A stretch of 64,000 nucleotides of DNA from positions 3,782,001 to 3,846,000 of the forward strand of contig NZ_VLKE01000001.1 in assembly GCF_007830265.1 (NCBI RefSeq). The letters run 5' to 3'. Of this stretch, positions 36,379-45,526 are shown one piece after another (the stretch's first letter is position 1; the number at the start of each line of letters is the position of its first letter). The DNA comes from Micromonospora olivasterospora. GTDB taxonomy: Bacteria; Actinomycetota; Actinomycetes; Mycobacteriales; Micromonosporaceae. A program made the position numbers and the translations under genes. A model generated the notes under the pieces. It worked only from the letters and a program-made list of their open reading frames with translations, was not told the DNA's origin and did no database searches.

Positions 36379-37382
36379 GCGCCAACGGCGGCACCAAGGC
36401 GATCGTCGCGGCCCTGCTGGCGAACGTCGGGATCGCGGTCACGAAGTTCGTCGCGTTCCTGCTGACGGGTTCCTCGTCGATGCTGGCCGAGTCGATCCAC
36501 TCCGTGGCCGACTCGGGCAACCAGGGCCTGCTGCTGCTCGGTGGGCGCCGGGCGAAGCGGACCGCCACCCCGGAGCACCCCTTCGGGTACGGGCGGGAGC
36601 GCTACATCTACGCGTTCATCGTCTCGATCGTGCTGTTCAGCGTCGGCGGCCTGTTCGCCCTGTACGAGGCGTACCACAAGTGGTCGCACCCGGAGGCGAT
36701 CCACAGCTGGCAGTGGGTGCCGGTCACCGTCCTGGTCGTGGCGATCGCGTTGGAGGGCTTCTCCTTCCGCACCGCCATCAAGGAGTCCAACCACATCCGC
36801 GGCAACCAGTCCTGGGCGCACTTCGTCCGTCGGGCGAAGGCGCCCGAGCTGCCGGTGGTGCTGCTGGAGGACCTCGGCGCCCTGGTCGGCCTGGTGTTCG
36901 CGCTCTTCGGCGTCGGGATGACCCTCGCCACCGGCAACGGCAGGTGGGACGCCCTCGGCACCGCCATGATCGGCGTCCTGCTGGTGACCATCGCGTTCAT
37001 CCTGGCGGCCGAGACCAAGAGCCTGCTGCTCGGCGAGGGCGCCGAGCCGAAGGACGTGGCCGCGATCGAGCAGGCGGTCACCGCCGGCCCGGAGGTCGAG
37101 CGGATCATCCACATGAAGACGCTCTACCTGGGCCCGGAGGAGCTGATGGTGGCCGCGAAGATCGCGGTGCCGCCGTGCGAGACCGCGGAGGACCTGGCCC
37201 GGGGGATCAACGCGGTGGAGGCGCGGATCCGCGCGGCCGTGCCCCTCGCCCGGGTGATCTATCTGGAGCCGGACATCTGGTCGTCCGCCGCCGCGCAGGC
37301 CGGCACGGGCGCCGCGGCGCACACCCAGCCGGCGGACGCGGGCGGCGGGCCGGGCGTGACGCCCAGGCAGGCGGGGAGCTGA
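36375..37382 (+). CDS. Cation diffusion facilitator family transporter
   Basis: A 335-aa inner-membrane protein. The N-terminal membrane domain includes FVAFLLTGSSSMLAESIHSVADSGNQGLLLLG, where the D/H positions of CDF metal sites are seen (H and D in SIHSVADS). Further helices lie around YAFIVSIVLFSVGGLFALYEAYHKW and VVLLEDLGALVGLVFALFGV. A cytoplasmic domain of about 90 residues follows (VERIIHMKTLYLGPEELMVAAKI). It probably exports zinc or a similar divalent cation in exchange for protons. GTG 36375 overlaps the preceding stop by four bases. Confidence 0.88.
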   Translation: MSANGGTKAIVAALLANVGIAVTKFVAFLLTGSSSMLAESIHSVADSGNQGLLLLGGRRAKRTATPEHPFGYGRERYIYAFIVSIVLFSVGGLFALYEAYHKWSHPEAIHSWQWVPVTVLVVAIALEGFSFRTAIKESNHIRGNQSWAHFVRRAKAPELPVVLLEDLGALVGLVFALFGVGMTLATGNGRWDALGTAMIGVLLVTIAFILAAETKSLLLGEGAEPKDVAAIEQAVTAGPEVERIIHMKTLYLGPEELMVAAKIAVPPCETAEDLARGINAVEARIRAAVPLARVIYLEPDIWSSAAAQAGTGAAAHTQPADAGGGPGVTPRQAGS

Positions 37383-37383
37383 C

Positions 37384-38547
37384 GTGGAGCTGCTGTACGG
37401 GCCGATCCGGGACTACGTCTGGGGCTCGCGCACGGCGATCGCCGGGTTGCAGGGGCGTCCGACGCCCAGCCCGGGCCCGGAGGCCGAGCTGTGGCTGGGC
37501 GCCCACCCGGGCGCACCGGCCACCGTGCGCCGCGACGGCGCGGCGGTGAGCCTGGTCGACCTGCTGGCCGCCGAGCCGGGGCACTGGCTCGGCGGGCGGC
37601 TCGTCGAGCGGTTCGGTCCCCGGCTGCCGTTCCTGCTCAAGGTGCTGGCCGCCGACGCCCCGCTGAGCCTCCAGGCCCACCCGGACGCCGAGCAGGCCCG
37701 CGCGGGGTACGCCGCCGACGCCGCCCGCCCCGAGGGCGAGCGCAACTACGTGGACCCGCACCACAAGCCCGAGCTGCTTGTGGCGCTGTCGCCGTTCGAC
37801 GCCCTCTGCGGGTTCCGCGACCCGGCGGAGTCGGCCGGCGCGCTCGCCGCGTTCGGCGTACCCGAGCTGGGGCCCGTGGTGGGGGCGCTGCGTGGCGGCA
37901 CGGCCGGGCTGCGTGAGGCCGTACGGCTGCTGCTGAGCTGGCCGGCGGCGGAGCGGGCGGATCTGGTGGTGGCCGTCGTGGCGGCCGAGGCCGACGGGCC
38001 GGACGCGGCGCTGGCCCGGGACCTGGCCGCCCGCTACCCGGGTGACCCGGGAGTGCTGGTGGCGCTGCTGCTCAACCGGGTCCGGCTCGCGCCCGGGGAG
38101 GCGATCTGGATGCCGGCCGGCAACCTGCACGCCTACCTGCGCGGCACCGGTGTGGAGATCATGGCCGCGAGCGACAACGTGCTGCGCGGCGGGCTGACCC
38201 CGAAGCGGGTGGACGTCGACGAGTTGCTGCGGGTGCTGCGCTTCGAGGTGCTCGACGACCCGGTGGTCGCGCCGCTGCCCGTGGCGCCGGGGGTGGTGCG
38301 CTGGCCGGTGCCGGTCGACGACTTCGCGCTGCACGGGGTGCGGGTGGACGGCCCGGAGTCGCCGGTCCGGCTGGCCGTGCCGGGGCCGCGGGTGGTGCTC
38401 TGCCACTCCGGGCGGCTCTCGGTCGACGACGGCACGGGGACGGTGGCCCTCGCCGCCGGGCAGGCCGCGATCGGCCCCGCCGGCGCCGGCCCGCTCGTCC
38501 TCGCGGGGGCGGGCGAGGGGTACGTGGCGACGGCCGGCCTGACCTGA
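37384..38547 (+). CDS. manA: Mannose-6-phosphate isomerase, class I
   Basis: A 387-aa zinc enzyme of the cupin fold that converts fructose-6-phosphate to mannose-6-phosphate, the step before manB. Zinc-ligand motifs are LSLQAHPDAEQAR (Q-x-H) and, later, the H/E pair in DPHHKPELLVAL. The GNLHAYLRGTGVEIMAASDNVLRGGLTPK block is diagnostic. GTG 37384 starts two bases after the previous stop. It is the last gene of the manB operon; the next gene, ahcY, has its own promoter region. Confidence 0.95.
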   Translation: MELLYGPIRDYVWGSRTAIAGLQGRPTPSPGPEAELWLGAHPGAPATVRRDGAAVSLVDLLAAEPGHWLGGRLVERFGPRLPFLLKVLAADAPLSLQAHPDAEQARAGYAADAARPEGERNYVDPHHKPELLVALSPFDALCGFRDPAESAGALAAFGVPELGPVVGALRGGTAGLREAVRLLLSWPAAERADLVVAVVAAEADGPDAALARDLAARYPGDPGVLVALLLNRVRLAPGEAIWMPAGNLHAYLRGTGVEIMAASDNVLRGGLTPKRVDVDELLRVLRFEVLDDPVVAPLPVAPGVVRWPVPVDDFALHGVRVDGPESPVRLAVPGPRVVLCHSGRLSVDDGTGTVALAAGQAAIGPAGAGPLVLAGAGEGYVATAGLT

Positions 38548-38717
38548 CGCGCCCAGCGCGACGGCGGGCCGGTGTGCCCCCGTGTCGGGTCCTGACCGGA
38601 CGGCGACCCCGGGCGGGACGGCCGTTCGAGCGCCCGTTCGGGGGCCCGGCAGGACGCGGCGGGTCGGCGCGTTTCTGCGGCCACGCGCGTCCGGTGTCCG
38701 GCCACCGCAGGAGCGAG

Positions 38718-38766
38718 TCGGGAATTCCCGAAATAGCTTGACGCGTCGGTGGCTGAGTGTGACTCT
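38718..38766 (+). promoter_or_regulatory. Palindrome and promoter upstream of ahcY
   Basis: The perfect 14-bp palindrome TCGGGAATTCCCGA lies at 38718-38731. Six bases later begins TTGACG (38738-38743), a good minus 35 element. A minus 10-like GACTCT follows at 38761-38766 after a 17-base spacer. The palindrome is placed where an activator or repressor of this promoter would bind. No factor is known to me for this exact site. Confidence 0.5.
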
Positions 38767-38829
38767 ATGGGTGCGCAGCGTTATCACGACGAAGGTCCGA
38801 GAGCGCGCGGGGAACCAAACCGGGGGGAT

Positions 38830-38885
38830 GCACGGGGTGGCCGGCCGGTGGACGGAGAGTCCGTTCACCGCCGACCGCCCCGTGC
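38830..38885 (+). promoter_or_regulatory. Structured 5-prime leader of ahcY
   Basis: An outer stem GCACGGGG (38830-38837) pairs with CCCCGTGC (38878-38885). Inside it, CGGTGGACGGA (38846-38856) pairs with TCCGTTCACCG (38860-38870) across a GAG loop, with one G-U pair. The structure lies between the predicted promoter and the ahcY ribosome site. It does not match the SAH riboswitch or SAM-IV patterns as I remember them. It may be a cis-regulatory leader or just a stable hairpin; the rest of the 38548-38946 gap shows no gene. Confidence 0.45.
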
Positions 38886-38946
38886 GCTGTCCGCCTCCGC
38901 GCGTAATGTGGAAGGTCGCGCAGCACTTCGTCCGACAGGAGCTTCC

Positions 38947-40446
<1,500 letters not shown>

Positions 40447-40455
40447 GTCACCCCC

Positions 40456-40494
40456 GAAGGGGGCCCGGGTCGAGGACCGATCCGGGCCCCCTTC
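40456..40494 (+). terminator. Terminator of ahcY
   Basis: GAAGGGGGCCCGG (40456-40468) and CCGGGCCCCCTTC (40482-40494) form a perfect 13-bp stem ten bases after the ahcY stop. Confidence 0.85.
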
Positions 40495-40537
40495 GCGTAC
40501 GCGGGACCCGCGGCCGGGTGACATTCGCGGGAACGAC

Positions 40538-40604
40538 TTGACGAGTTCCCGGATGAGGAGGAAGGTATGGCTGCCCTAAGTTAACCGAGGCATGCCTAAC
40601 CGAT
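40538..40604 (+). promoter_or_regulatory. Promoter and possible iron box upstream of efeU
   Basis: TTGACG at 40538-40543 may be a minus 35 element. At 40575-40600 lies an imperfect double site, CCTAAGTTAACC followed by GAGGCATGCCTAAC, which resembles parts of the IdeR/DmdR iron-box consensus TTAGGTTAGGCTAACCTAA. Control of efeUOB by an iron-dependent repressor is expected from the pathway, but the match is partial. Confidence 0.45.
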
Positions 40605-40616
40605 CACGGAGTTCTG

Positions 40617-41498
40617 ATGCTCGCCACGTACCTCATCGGCCTGCGGGAGGGGCTGGAGGCCACCCTCGTGGTGAGCATCCTGGTCGCCTTCCTCGTGAAG
40701 TCGCAGCGCCGGGACCGGCTGCCCCACGTCTGGGTCGGTGTCGCCGCCGCCGTGGCGCTCTCCGTGCTGTTCGGCTGGCTCATCGAGTTCACCTCGACCT
40801 CGCTGCTGTCCGACAGCGGGGACCGGGAACTGTTCGAGGCGGTCACCTCCGTCGCGGCGGTCGTCTTCGTCACCTGGATGATCTTCTGGATGCGCCGGGC
40901 CGCCCGGACGATCGCCGGCGAACTGCGCGGCAGGCTGACCGACGCGCTGGCCGTCGGGTCCGTCGCGGTGGCCGGCATGGCCTTCCTCTCGGTGATCCGC
41001 GAGGGCCTGGAGACGGCCCTCATCTTCTACTCCGCGGCCCAGGGCGCGGCCGCGGACAGCGGCCCGCTGCTGGCCCTGGCCGGTGGCATCGTCACCGCCG
41101 TGGCGATCGGCGTGGGCCTGTACTTCAGCGCCCTGAAGATCAACCTGTCGAAGTTCTTCAGCTGGACCGGGGCGCTGCTGATCCTGGTCGCCGCCGGCAT
41201 CCTCAAGTACGGCGTGCACGACTTCCAGGAGGCCGACGTCCTGCCCGGCCTGCACGACCTGGCGTTCGACATCAGCGCGGTCCTCGACCCGAGCACCTGG
41301 TACGCCGCCCTGCTCGCCGGGATGTTCAACGTCACCCCCGCGCCGAGCGTCCTGGAGACGGTCGCCTGGGTCGCGTTCGCCGTACCGGTGCTCGTGCTCT
41401 TCCTGCGCCGGCCCGCGTCGCCGGCCCGACCCGCCCCGGCCGGCGCCACCGGGTCCACCGCCGGGAGCGGGCCGCTGCCCGCGTCGCCGCGCGCCTGA
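40617..41498 (+). CDS. efeU: Iron permease EfeU (FTR1 family)
   Basis: A 293-aa membrane protein with about seven helices. Two REGLE motifs, the iron-binding signature of FTR1/EfeU, are present: REGLEATLV near residue 10 and REGLETALI near residue 128. It transports iron across the plasma membrane together with EfeO and EfeB. The C-terminal 30 residues are Pro/Ala-rich and cytoplasmic. ATG 40617 has ACGGAG just upstream. efeO follows after about 20 bp. Confidence 0.93.
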   Translation: MLATYLIGLREGLEATLVVSILVAFLVKSQRRDRLPHVWVGVAAAVALSVLFGWLIEFTSTSLLSDSGDRELFEAVTSVAAVVFVTWMIFWMRRAARTIAGELRGRLTDALAVGSVAVAGMAFLSVIREGLETALIFYSAAQGAAADSGPLLALAGGIVTAVAIGVGLYFSALKINLSKFFSWTGALLILVAAGILKYGVHDFQEADVLPGLHDLAFDISAVLDPSTWYAALLAGMFNVTPAPSVLETVAWVAFAVPVLVLFLRRPASPARPAPAGATGSTAGSGPLPASPRA

Positions 41499-41519
41499 CC
41501 TGACGAGGAGAAACTGCTG

Positions 41520-42656
41520 ATGCGTACCACCCGCTTCGTGGTGCTCGCCGCCGCCGGCGTGCTGGCCACCACCGGCGTCGCCGCCTGCGGCGGCGGGAAG
41601 GACTCCGACCGCGGGACGGCCGACGGTGGCGTGGTCACCGTCAAGGCCACCGACACCGCCTGCGAGGTCGCCCGCACCGAGCTGGCCGCCGGCCAGACCC
41701 GGTTCAAGGTGACCAACTCCGGCGCCAAGGTCACCGAGTTCTACGTGTACGCCGCGGGCGACCGGGTGATGGGCGAGGTGGAGAACATCGCCCCCGGGCT
41801 CAGCCGCGAGCTGAACGTGGAGCTGCCCGCCGGGACGTACGAGACGGCCTGCAAGCCCGGGATGAGCGGCAAGGGCATCCGGGGAGCGCTGAAGGTCAGC
41901 GGCACCGCCGCGACCGTCGCCCCCGACGCCGCGCTCGCCGAGGCGACCGCGAGCTACCAGCGGTACGTCAACAGCCAGACCGCCGCGCTGCTGACGAGGA
42001 CCGAGGAGTTCGTGGCCGCGGTCAAGGCCGGCGACGTGGCCAGGGCCAAGGCGCTGTACCCGGTGGCCCGCACCTACTGGGAGCGGATCGAGCCGGTCGC
42101 GGAGAGCTTCGGCGACCTCGACCCGAAGATCGACGGCCGGGAGGAGGTCGTCGAGGAGGGCATGGAGTTCACCGGCTTCCACCGGATCGAGAAGGACCTC
42201 TGGACGACCGGCGACGTCAGCAAGGACGGCCCGATCGCCGACCAACTGCTCACCGACGTCAAGGCCATCGTGGCGAGGGCGAACGCGGAGAAGCTCACCC
42301 CGCTGCAGCTCGCCAACGGCGCCAAGGCGCTGCTCGACGAGGTCGCCAGCGGGAAGATCACGGGTGAGGAGGAGCGGTACTCGCACACCGACCTCTGGGA
42401 CTTCAACGCCAACCTGGAGGGCTCGAAGGCCGCGATCGCCGCGCTCCGCCCGGCGCTGGAGCAGCGCGCGCCCGACCTGGTCGGCGCGCTCGACCGCGAG
42501 TTCGCCAACGTGGAGACCGCGCTCGGCCGGCACCGCGACGGCGACGGGTGGAAGCTGCACACCGCGCTGAGCGAGGCGGAGCTGAAGGAGCTGTCGGACC
42601 GCATCAACGCGCTGGCCGAGCCGATCAGCAAGGTGGCCGCCGCCGTCGCCCGCTGA
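41520..42656 (+). CDS. efeO: Iron-uptake lipoprotein EfeO
   Basis: A 378-aa secreted protein. The N-terminus has a lipobox (VAAC, C23), so it is probably lipid-anchored. A cupredoxin-like domain (about 35-130) precedes an imelysin/M75 domain, which contains the GFHRIE motif (G-x-H-x-x-E) used for metal binding. It likely captures iron and hands it to EfeU. It lies between efeU and efeB with short gaps (ribosome site GAGGAG), in the usual efeUOB order. Confidence 0.92.
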   Translation: MRTTRFVVLAAAGVLATTGVAACGGGKDSDRGTADGGVVTVKATDTACEVARTELAAGQTRFKVTNSGAKVTEFYVYAAGDRVMGEVENIAPGLSRELNVELPAGTYETACKPGMSGKGIRGALKVSGTAATVAPDAALAEATASYQRYVNSQTAALLTRTEEFVAAVKAGDVARAKALYPVARTYWERIEPVAESFGDLDPKIDGREEVVEEGMEFTGFHRIEKDLWTTGDVSKDGPIADQLLTDVKAIVARANAEKLTPLQLANGAKALLDEVASGKITGEEERYSHTDLWDFNANLEGSKAAIAALRPALEQRAPDLVGALDREFANVETALGRHRDGDGWKLHTALSEAELKELSDRINALAEPISKVAAAVAR

Positions 42657-42700
42657 CGGCCGGCCCGACGAGACCCACGACCGACTGCGGAGGAAGCGGC

Positions 42701-43978
42701 ATGACCGGGAACATGTCCCGACGGCGGGCGATCGCGCTCGCCGGGGCCGGAGCCGCCGGGGTGGCCGGCGTCGCCGCCGGTGCGGGCGCGCTGGTCCGCG
42801 TCGCCACGGAGCACGCCTCGGCCGACCCGGGCGCGGCGTCCGGCGCCGTGCCGTTCCACGGCGAGCACCAGGCCGGCATCACCACCCCGGCCCAGGACCG
42901 GCTGCACTTCGTCGCGTTCGACGTGATCACGAAGGACCGGGCGCGCCTCGTCGAGCTGCTCCAGGAGTGGACGGCCGCCGCCGCCCGGATGACCGCCGGG
43001 AAGGACGCTGGCGTCCTCGGCGCGGTCGGCGGCGTGCCGGAGGCCCCGCCGGACGACACCGGCGAGGCGCTGGGGCTGCCCCCCTCGCAGCTCACCCTCA
43101 CCGTCGGCTTCGGCCCGACGCTGTTCCGCGACGCGCAGGGCAGGGACCGGTTCGGCATCGCCGACCGGCGTCCACCCGCGCTGGCCGACCTGCCGCACTT
43201 CGCCGGGGACGCGCTGCGGCCGGAAATCTCCGGCGGCGACCTCTGCGTCCAGGCGTGCGCGAACGACCCCCAGGTGGCGGTCCACGCCATCCGCAACCTC
43301 GCCCGGATCGGGATGGGCGTGGTGAGCGTCCGCTGGTCCCAGCTCGGCTTCGGGCGTACGTCGTCGACCTCCCGCGACCAGGCGACCCCGCGCAACCTGT
43401 TCGGGTTCAAGGACGGCACCGCCAACCTCAAGGCCGAGGACGCGGGGCTGCTGCGCGACCAGCTCTGGGTGCAGCCGGGGGACGGGCCGGACTGGATGAC
43501 CGGCGGGTCGTACCTGGTCACCCGGAAGATCCGGATGCTGATCGAGACCTGGGACCGCAGCCCGCTGGCGGAACAGGAGCAGATCGTCGGGCGGGCCAAG
43601 GGCACCGGGGCGCCGCTGGGCAGGACCGGCGAGTTCGACGACCCCGACTTCGCCGCCAGGGGCGACGACGGCCAGCCGGTGATCGCCGAGACGGCGCACG
43701 TACGGCTCGCCCACCCGGCGCAGAACGACGGCGCGCACCTGCTGCGCCGTGGCTACAACTTCGTGGACGGCTCGGACGGGCTGGGCCGCCTCGACGCCGG
43801 GCTGTTCTTCATCGCCTACCAGCGCGACCCGCGCCGGCAGTTCGTGCCGACCCAGACCCGGCTGTCCCGGCAGGACGCGATGAACGAGTACCTGCGGCAC
43901 GTCTCCAGCGGTCTCTTCGCCTGCCCGCCGGGCGTGCGCGACGGCGGCGACCACTGGGGGCGGGCGCTGTTCGCCTGA
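42701..43978 (+). CDS. efeB: Dye-decolorising peroxidase EfeB
   Basis: A 425-aa heme peroxidase exported by the Tat system: the signal contains SRRRAIALAGAGAAG. Key DyP features are GFKDGTAN (the GxxDG distal Asp motif) and AHVRLAHPAQ, which carries the likely proximal heme His. It is the third member of the efeUOB iron uptake system and is thought to act on ferrous iron or heme outside the membrane. ATG 42701 is preceded by GGAGGAAGC. The tail FACPPGVRDGGDHWGRALF is family-typical. Confidence 0.93.
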   Translation: MTGNMSRRRAIALAGAGAAGVAGVAAGAGALVRVATEHASADPGAASGAVPFHGEHQAGITTPAQDRLHFVAFDVITKDRARLVELLQEWTAAAARMTAGKDAGVLGAVGGVPEAPPDDTGEALGLPPSQLTLTVGFGPTLFRDAQGRDRFGIADRRPPALADLPHFAGDALRPEISGGDLCVQACANDPQVAVHAIRNLARIGMGVVSVRWSQLGFGRTSSTSRDQATPRNLFGFKDGTANLKAEDAGLLRDQLWVQPGDGPDWMTGGSYLVTRKIRMLIETWDRSPLAEQEQIVGRAKGTGAPLGRTGEFDDPDFAARGDDGQPVIAETAHVRLAHPAQNDGAHLLRRGYNFVDGSDGLGRLDAGLFFIAYQRDPRRQFVPTQTRLSRQDAMNEYLRHVSSGLFACPPGVRDGGDHWGRALFA

Positions 43979-43994
43979 CCCGGGCGGCCCCGGC

Positions 43995-44125
43995 GTGCCG
44001 CCCTGGCCCCGCGCTGTCCTAACCCCGCGCGTGCCGTCCTGGCCCCGCGCCGCCCTAACCCCGCGCGTGCCGTCCTGGCCCCGCGCCGCCCTAACCCCGC
44101 GCCGTCCTGGCCCGGCGCGTGCCGG
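43995..44125. repeat. 36-bp tandem repeat after efeB
   Basis: About three and a half units of 36 bp beginning GTGCCGTCCTGGCCCC start at 43995, 44031 and 44067 and fade by 44125; the first unit has a few mismatches. The stretch holds no gene. It may influence termination of the efe operon, though no simple hairpin stands out. Confidence 0.8.
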
Positions 44126-44159
44126 CCCGATCGGCGCCGGCTGGCGGCGGGCGCGCGCG

Positions 44160-44533
44160 TCAGTCCCCGGGCCGGGCGGACGGGATGGCGGGGCGCAGCG
44201 CCGTGCCGTCGGACCGGACCGGCTCGGCCTCCGGCGGCGTCGGGGCCAGTTCGGGCCAGAGCGCCGCGGTGAGCGTCCGGGCCCGGTACAGCCGGTGGGT
44301 CGCCCGGCGGTGCCGCTCGGCCAGCACGTCAGCGCCGACAGGCAGAGCGCCAGGACCAGGGCGAGGACGGCCTGCGGCACCAGGTCGAGCAGCAGCGCGA
44401 GCACCCGGGAGCCGATCCGGGCGGCCCGTACGTCGAGCTCCACGGCCTCCCCGCTGATCAGGCCGGCGTCGAGCACCTCCCCGACGGTGAGCGGACGCCT
44501 CGGGAGCACGGCTGTCGGGCCGACGTCTGGCAC
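44160..44533 (-). pseudogene. RDD-family membrane protein, rearranged remnant
   Basis: The minus-strand frame opens with LTVGEVLDAGLISGEAVELDVRAARIGSRVLALLLDLVPQAVLAL in effect (read in two parts around GEAVEL), the normal start of RDD proteins including the R..D motif and first helix. After the first helix, near 44340, the frame becomes nonsense. The neighbouring frame gives LAERHRRATHRLYRARTLTAALWPELAPT to the stop at 44160. A deletion or frameshift has removed the remaining helices. It is divergently placed next to mtrA. Confidence 0.6.
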
Positions 44534-44824
44534 GCGTACTCCTGGAGGACGGCTGGCGGTGGCCGCCGGCTCGCGGCACCCGCACCGATCATGGTGACAC
44601 CGCCGGCCCCCGACGGTGGACCCGCACGCCCCCGGCGTCGGCGTGGCCCGCTCCGGCCGCGGTTACGGCCACGGGTCGCGCCGGGGGGCGCGGTGGACGT
44701 ACGGTGAATGGTCATCCGGCACCACCGTCGCCGGGTGACGCCCAGCCCGGCCGGCCCGCAGCCACGGCCCGTTCCGGGCGACGCCGATTCCACCGAATCG
44801 AACGGGGATGGAAATATTAATCCC

Positions 44825-45514
44825 ATGAGAGCCCGGGTACTGGTGGTCGACGACGACCCCGCGCTCGCCGAGATGCTCGGCATCGTGCTGCGCAGCGAGG
44901 GTTTCCTGCCCTCGTTCGTCGCCGACGGGGAACGGGCCCTGGCCGCGTTCCGCGAGAACCGGCCCGACATCGTCCTGCTGGACCTGATGCTGCCCGGGAT
45001 GAGCGGCATCGACGTGGCCAGGGCGATCCGGGCGGAGTCCGGCGTGCCGATCGTCATGCTCACCGCGAAGAGCGACACGGTCGACGTCGTTCTCGGGCTG
45101 GAGTCGGGCGCGGACGACTACGTGGTGAAGCCGTTCAAGCCGAAGGAACTGGTGGCCCGGATGCGCGCCCGGCTGCGCCGGGGCGAGGACGCGGCCCCGG
45201 AGATGCTCACCATCGGGCCGCCCGGCAACCAGATCACCATCGACGTGCCCGCCCACACCGTCAGCCGCAACGGCGAGGAGGTGAAGCTGACGCCGCTGGA
45301 GTTCGACCTGCTGGTCGCGCTCGCCCGCAAGCCGCGTCAGGTCTTCACCCGAGAGGTGCTGCTGGAGCAGGTCTGGGGCTACCGGCACGCCGCCGACACC
45401 CGGCTGGTGAACGTGCACGTGCAGCGGCTGCGGGCCAAGATCGAACCCGATCCGGAGCGGCCCGAAATCATCCTCACCGTGCGGGGCGTGGGCTACAAGG
45501 CGGGTACCGGATAG
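44825..45514 (+). CDS. mtrA: Response regulator MtrA
   Basis: A 229-aa OmpR/PhoB-type regulator. The receiver domain has the acidic pair D9-D10, the phospho-acceptor D53 in IVLLDLMLPG, T80 and K102. The C-terminal winged helix contains LTPLEFDLLVALARKPRQVFTRE and the recognition helix region ADTRLVNVHVQRLRAKIE. With MtrB it controls cell-wall and cell-division genes in actinobacteria. ATG 44825 lies downstream of an AT-rich patch (AATATTAAT), unusual for this genome and likely part of the promoter. mtrB follows after 12 bp. Confidence 0.95.
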   Translation: MRARVLVVDDDPALAEMLGIVLRSEGFLPSFVADGERALAAFRENRPDIVLLDLMLPGMSGIDVARAIRAESGVPIVMLTAKSDTVDVVLGLESGADDYVVKPFKPKELVARMRARLRRGEDAAPEMLTIGPPGNQITIDVPAHTVSRNGEEVKLTPLEFDLLVALARKPRQVFTREVLLEQVWGYRHAADTRLVNVHVQRLRAKIEPDPERPEIILTVRGVGYKAGTG

Positions 45515-45526
45515 CCTGGTCACACC

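Noticed and set aside
38548..38946. SAH, SAM-IV or ydaO-type riboswitch before ahcY
   Set aside because: I could not line up the conserved core of any of these with the leader. Only a generic two-tier hairpin is supported.
40596..42560. A 654-codon minus-strand frame opposite efeU and efeO
   Set aside because: Typical antisense shadow in high-GC DNA; the plus strand encodes complete EfeU and EfeO with signature motifs.
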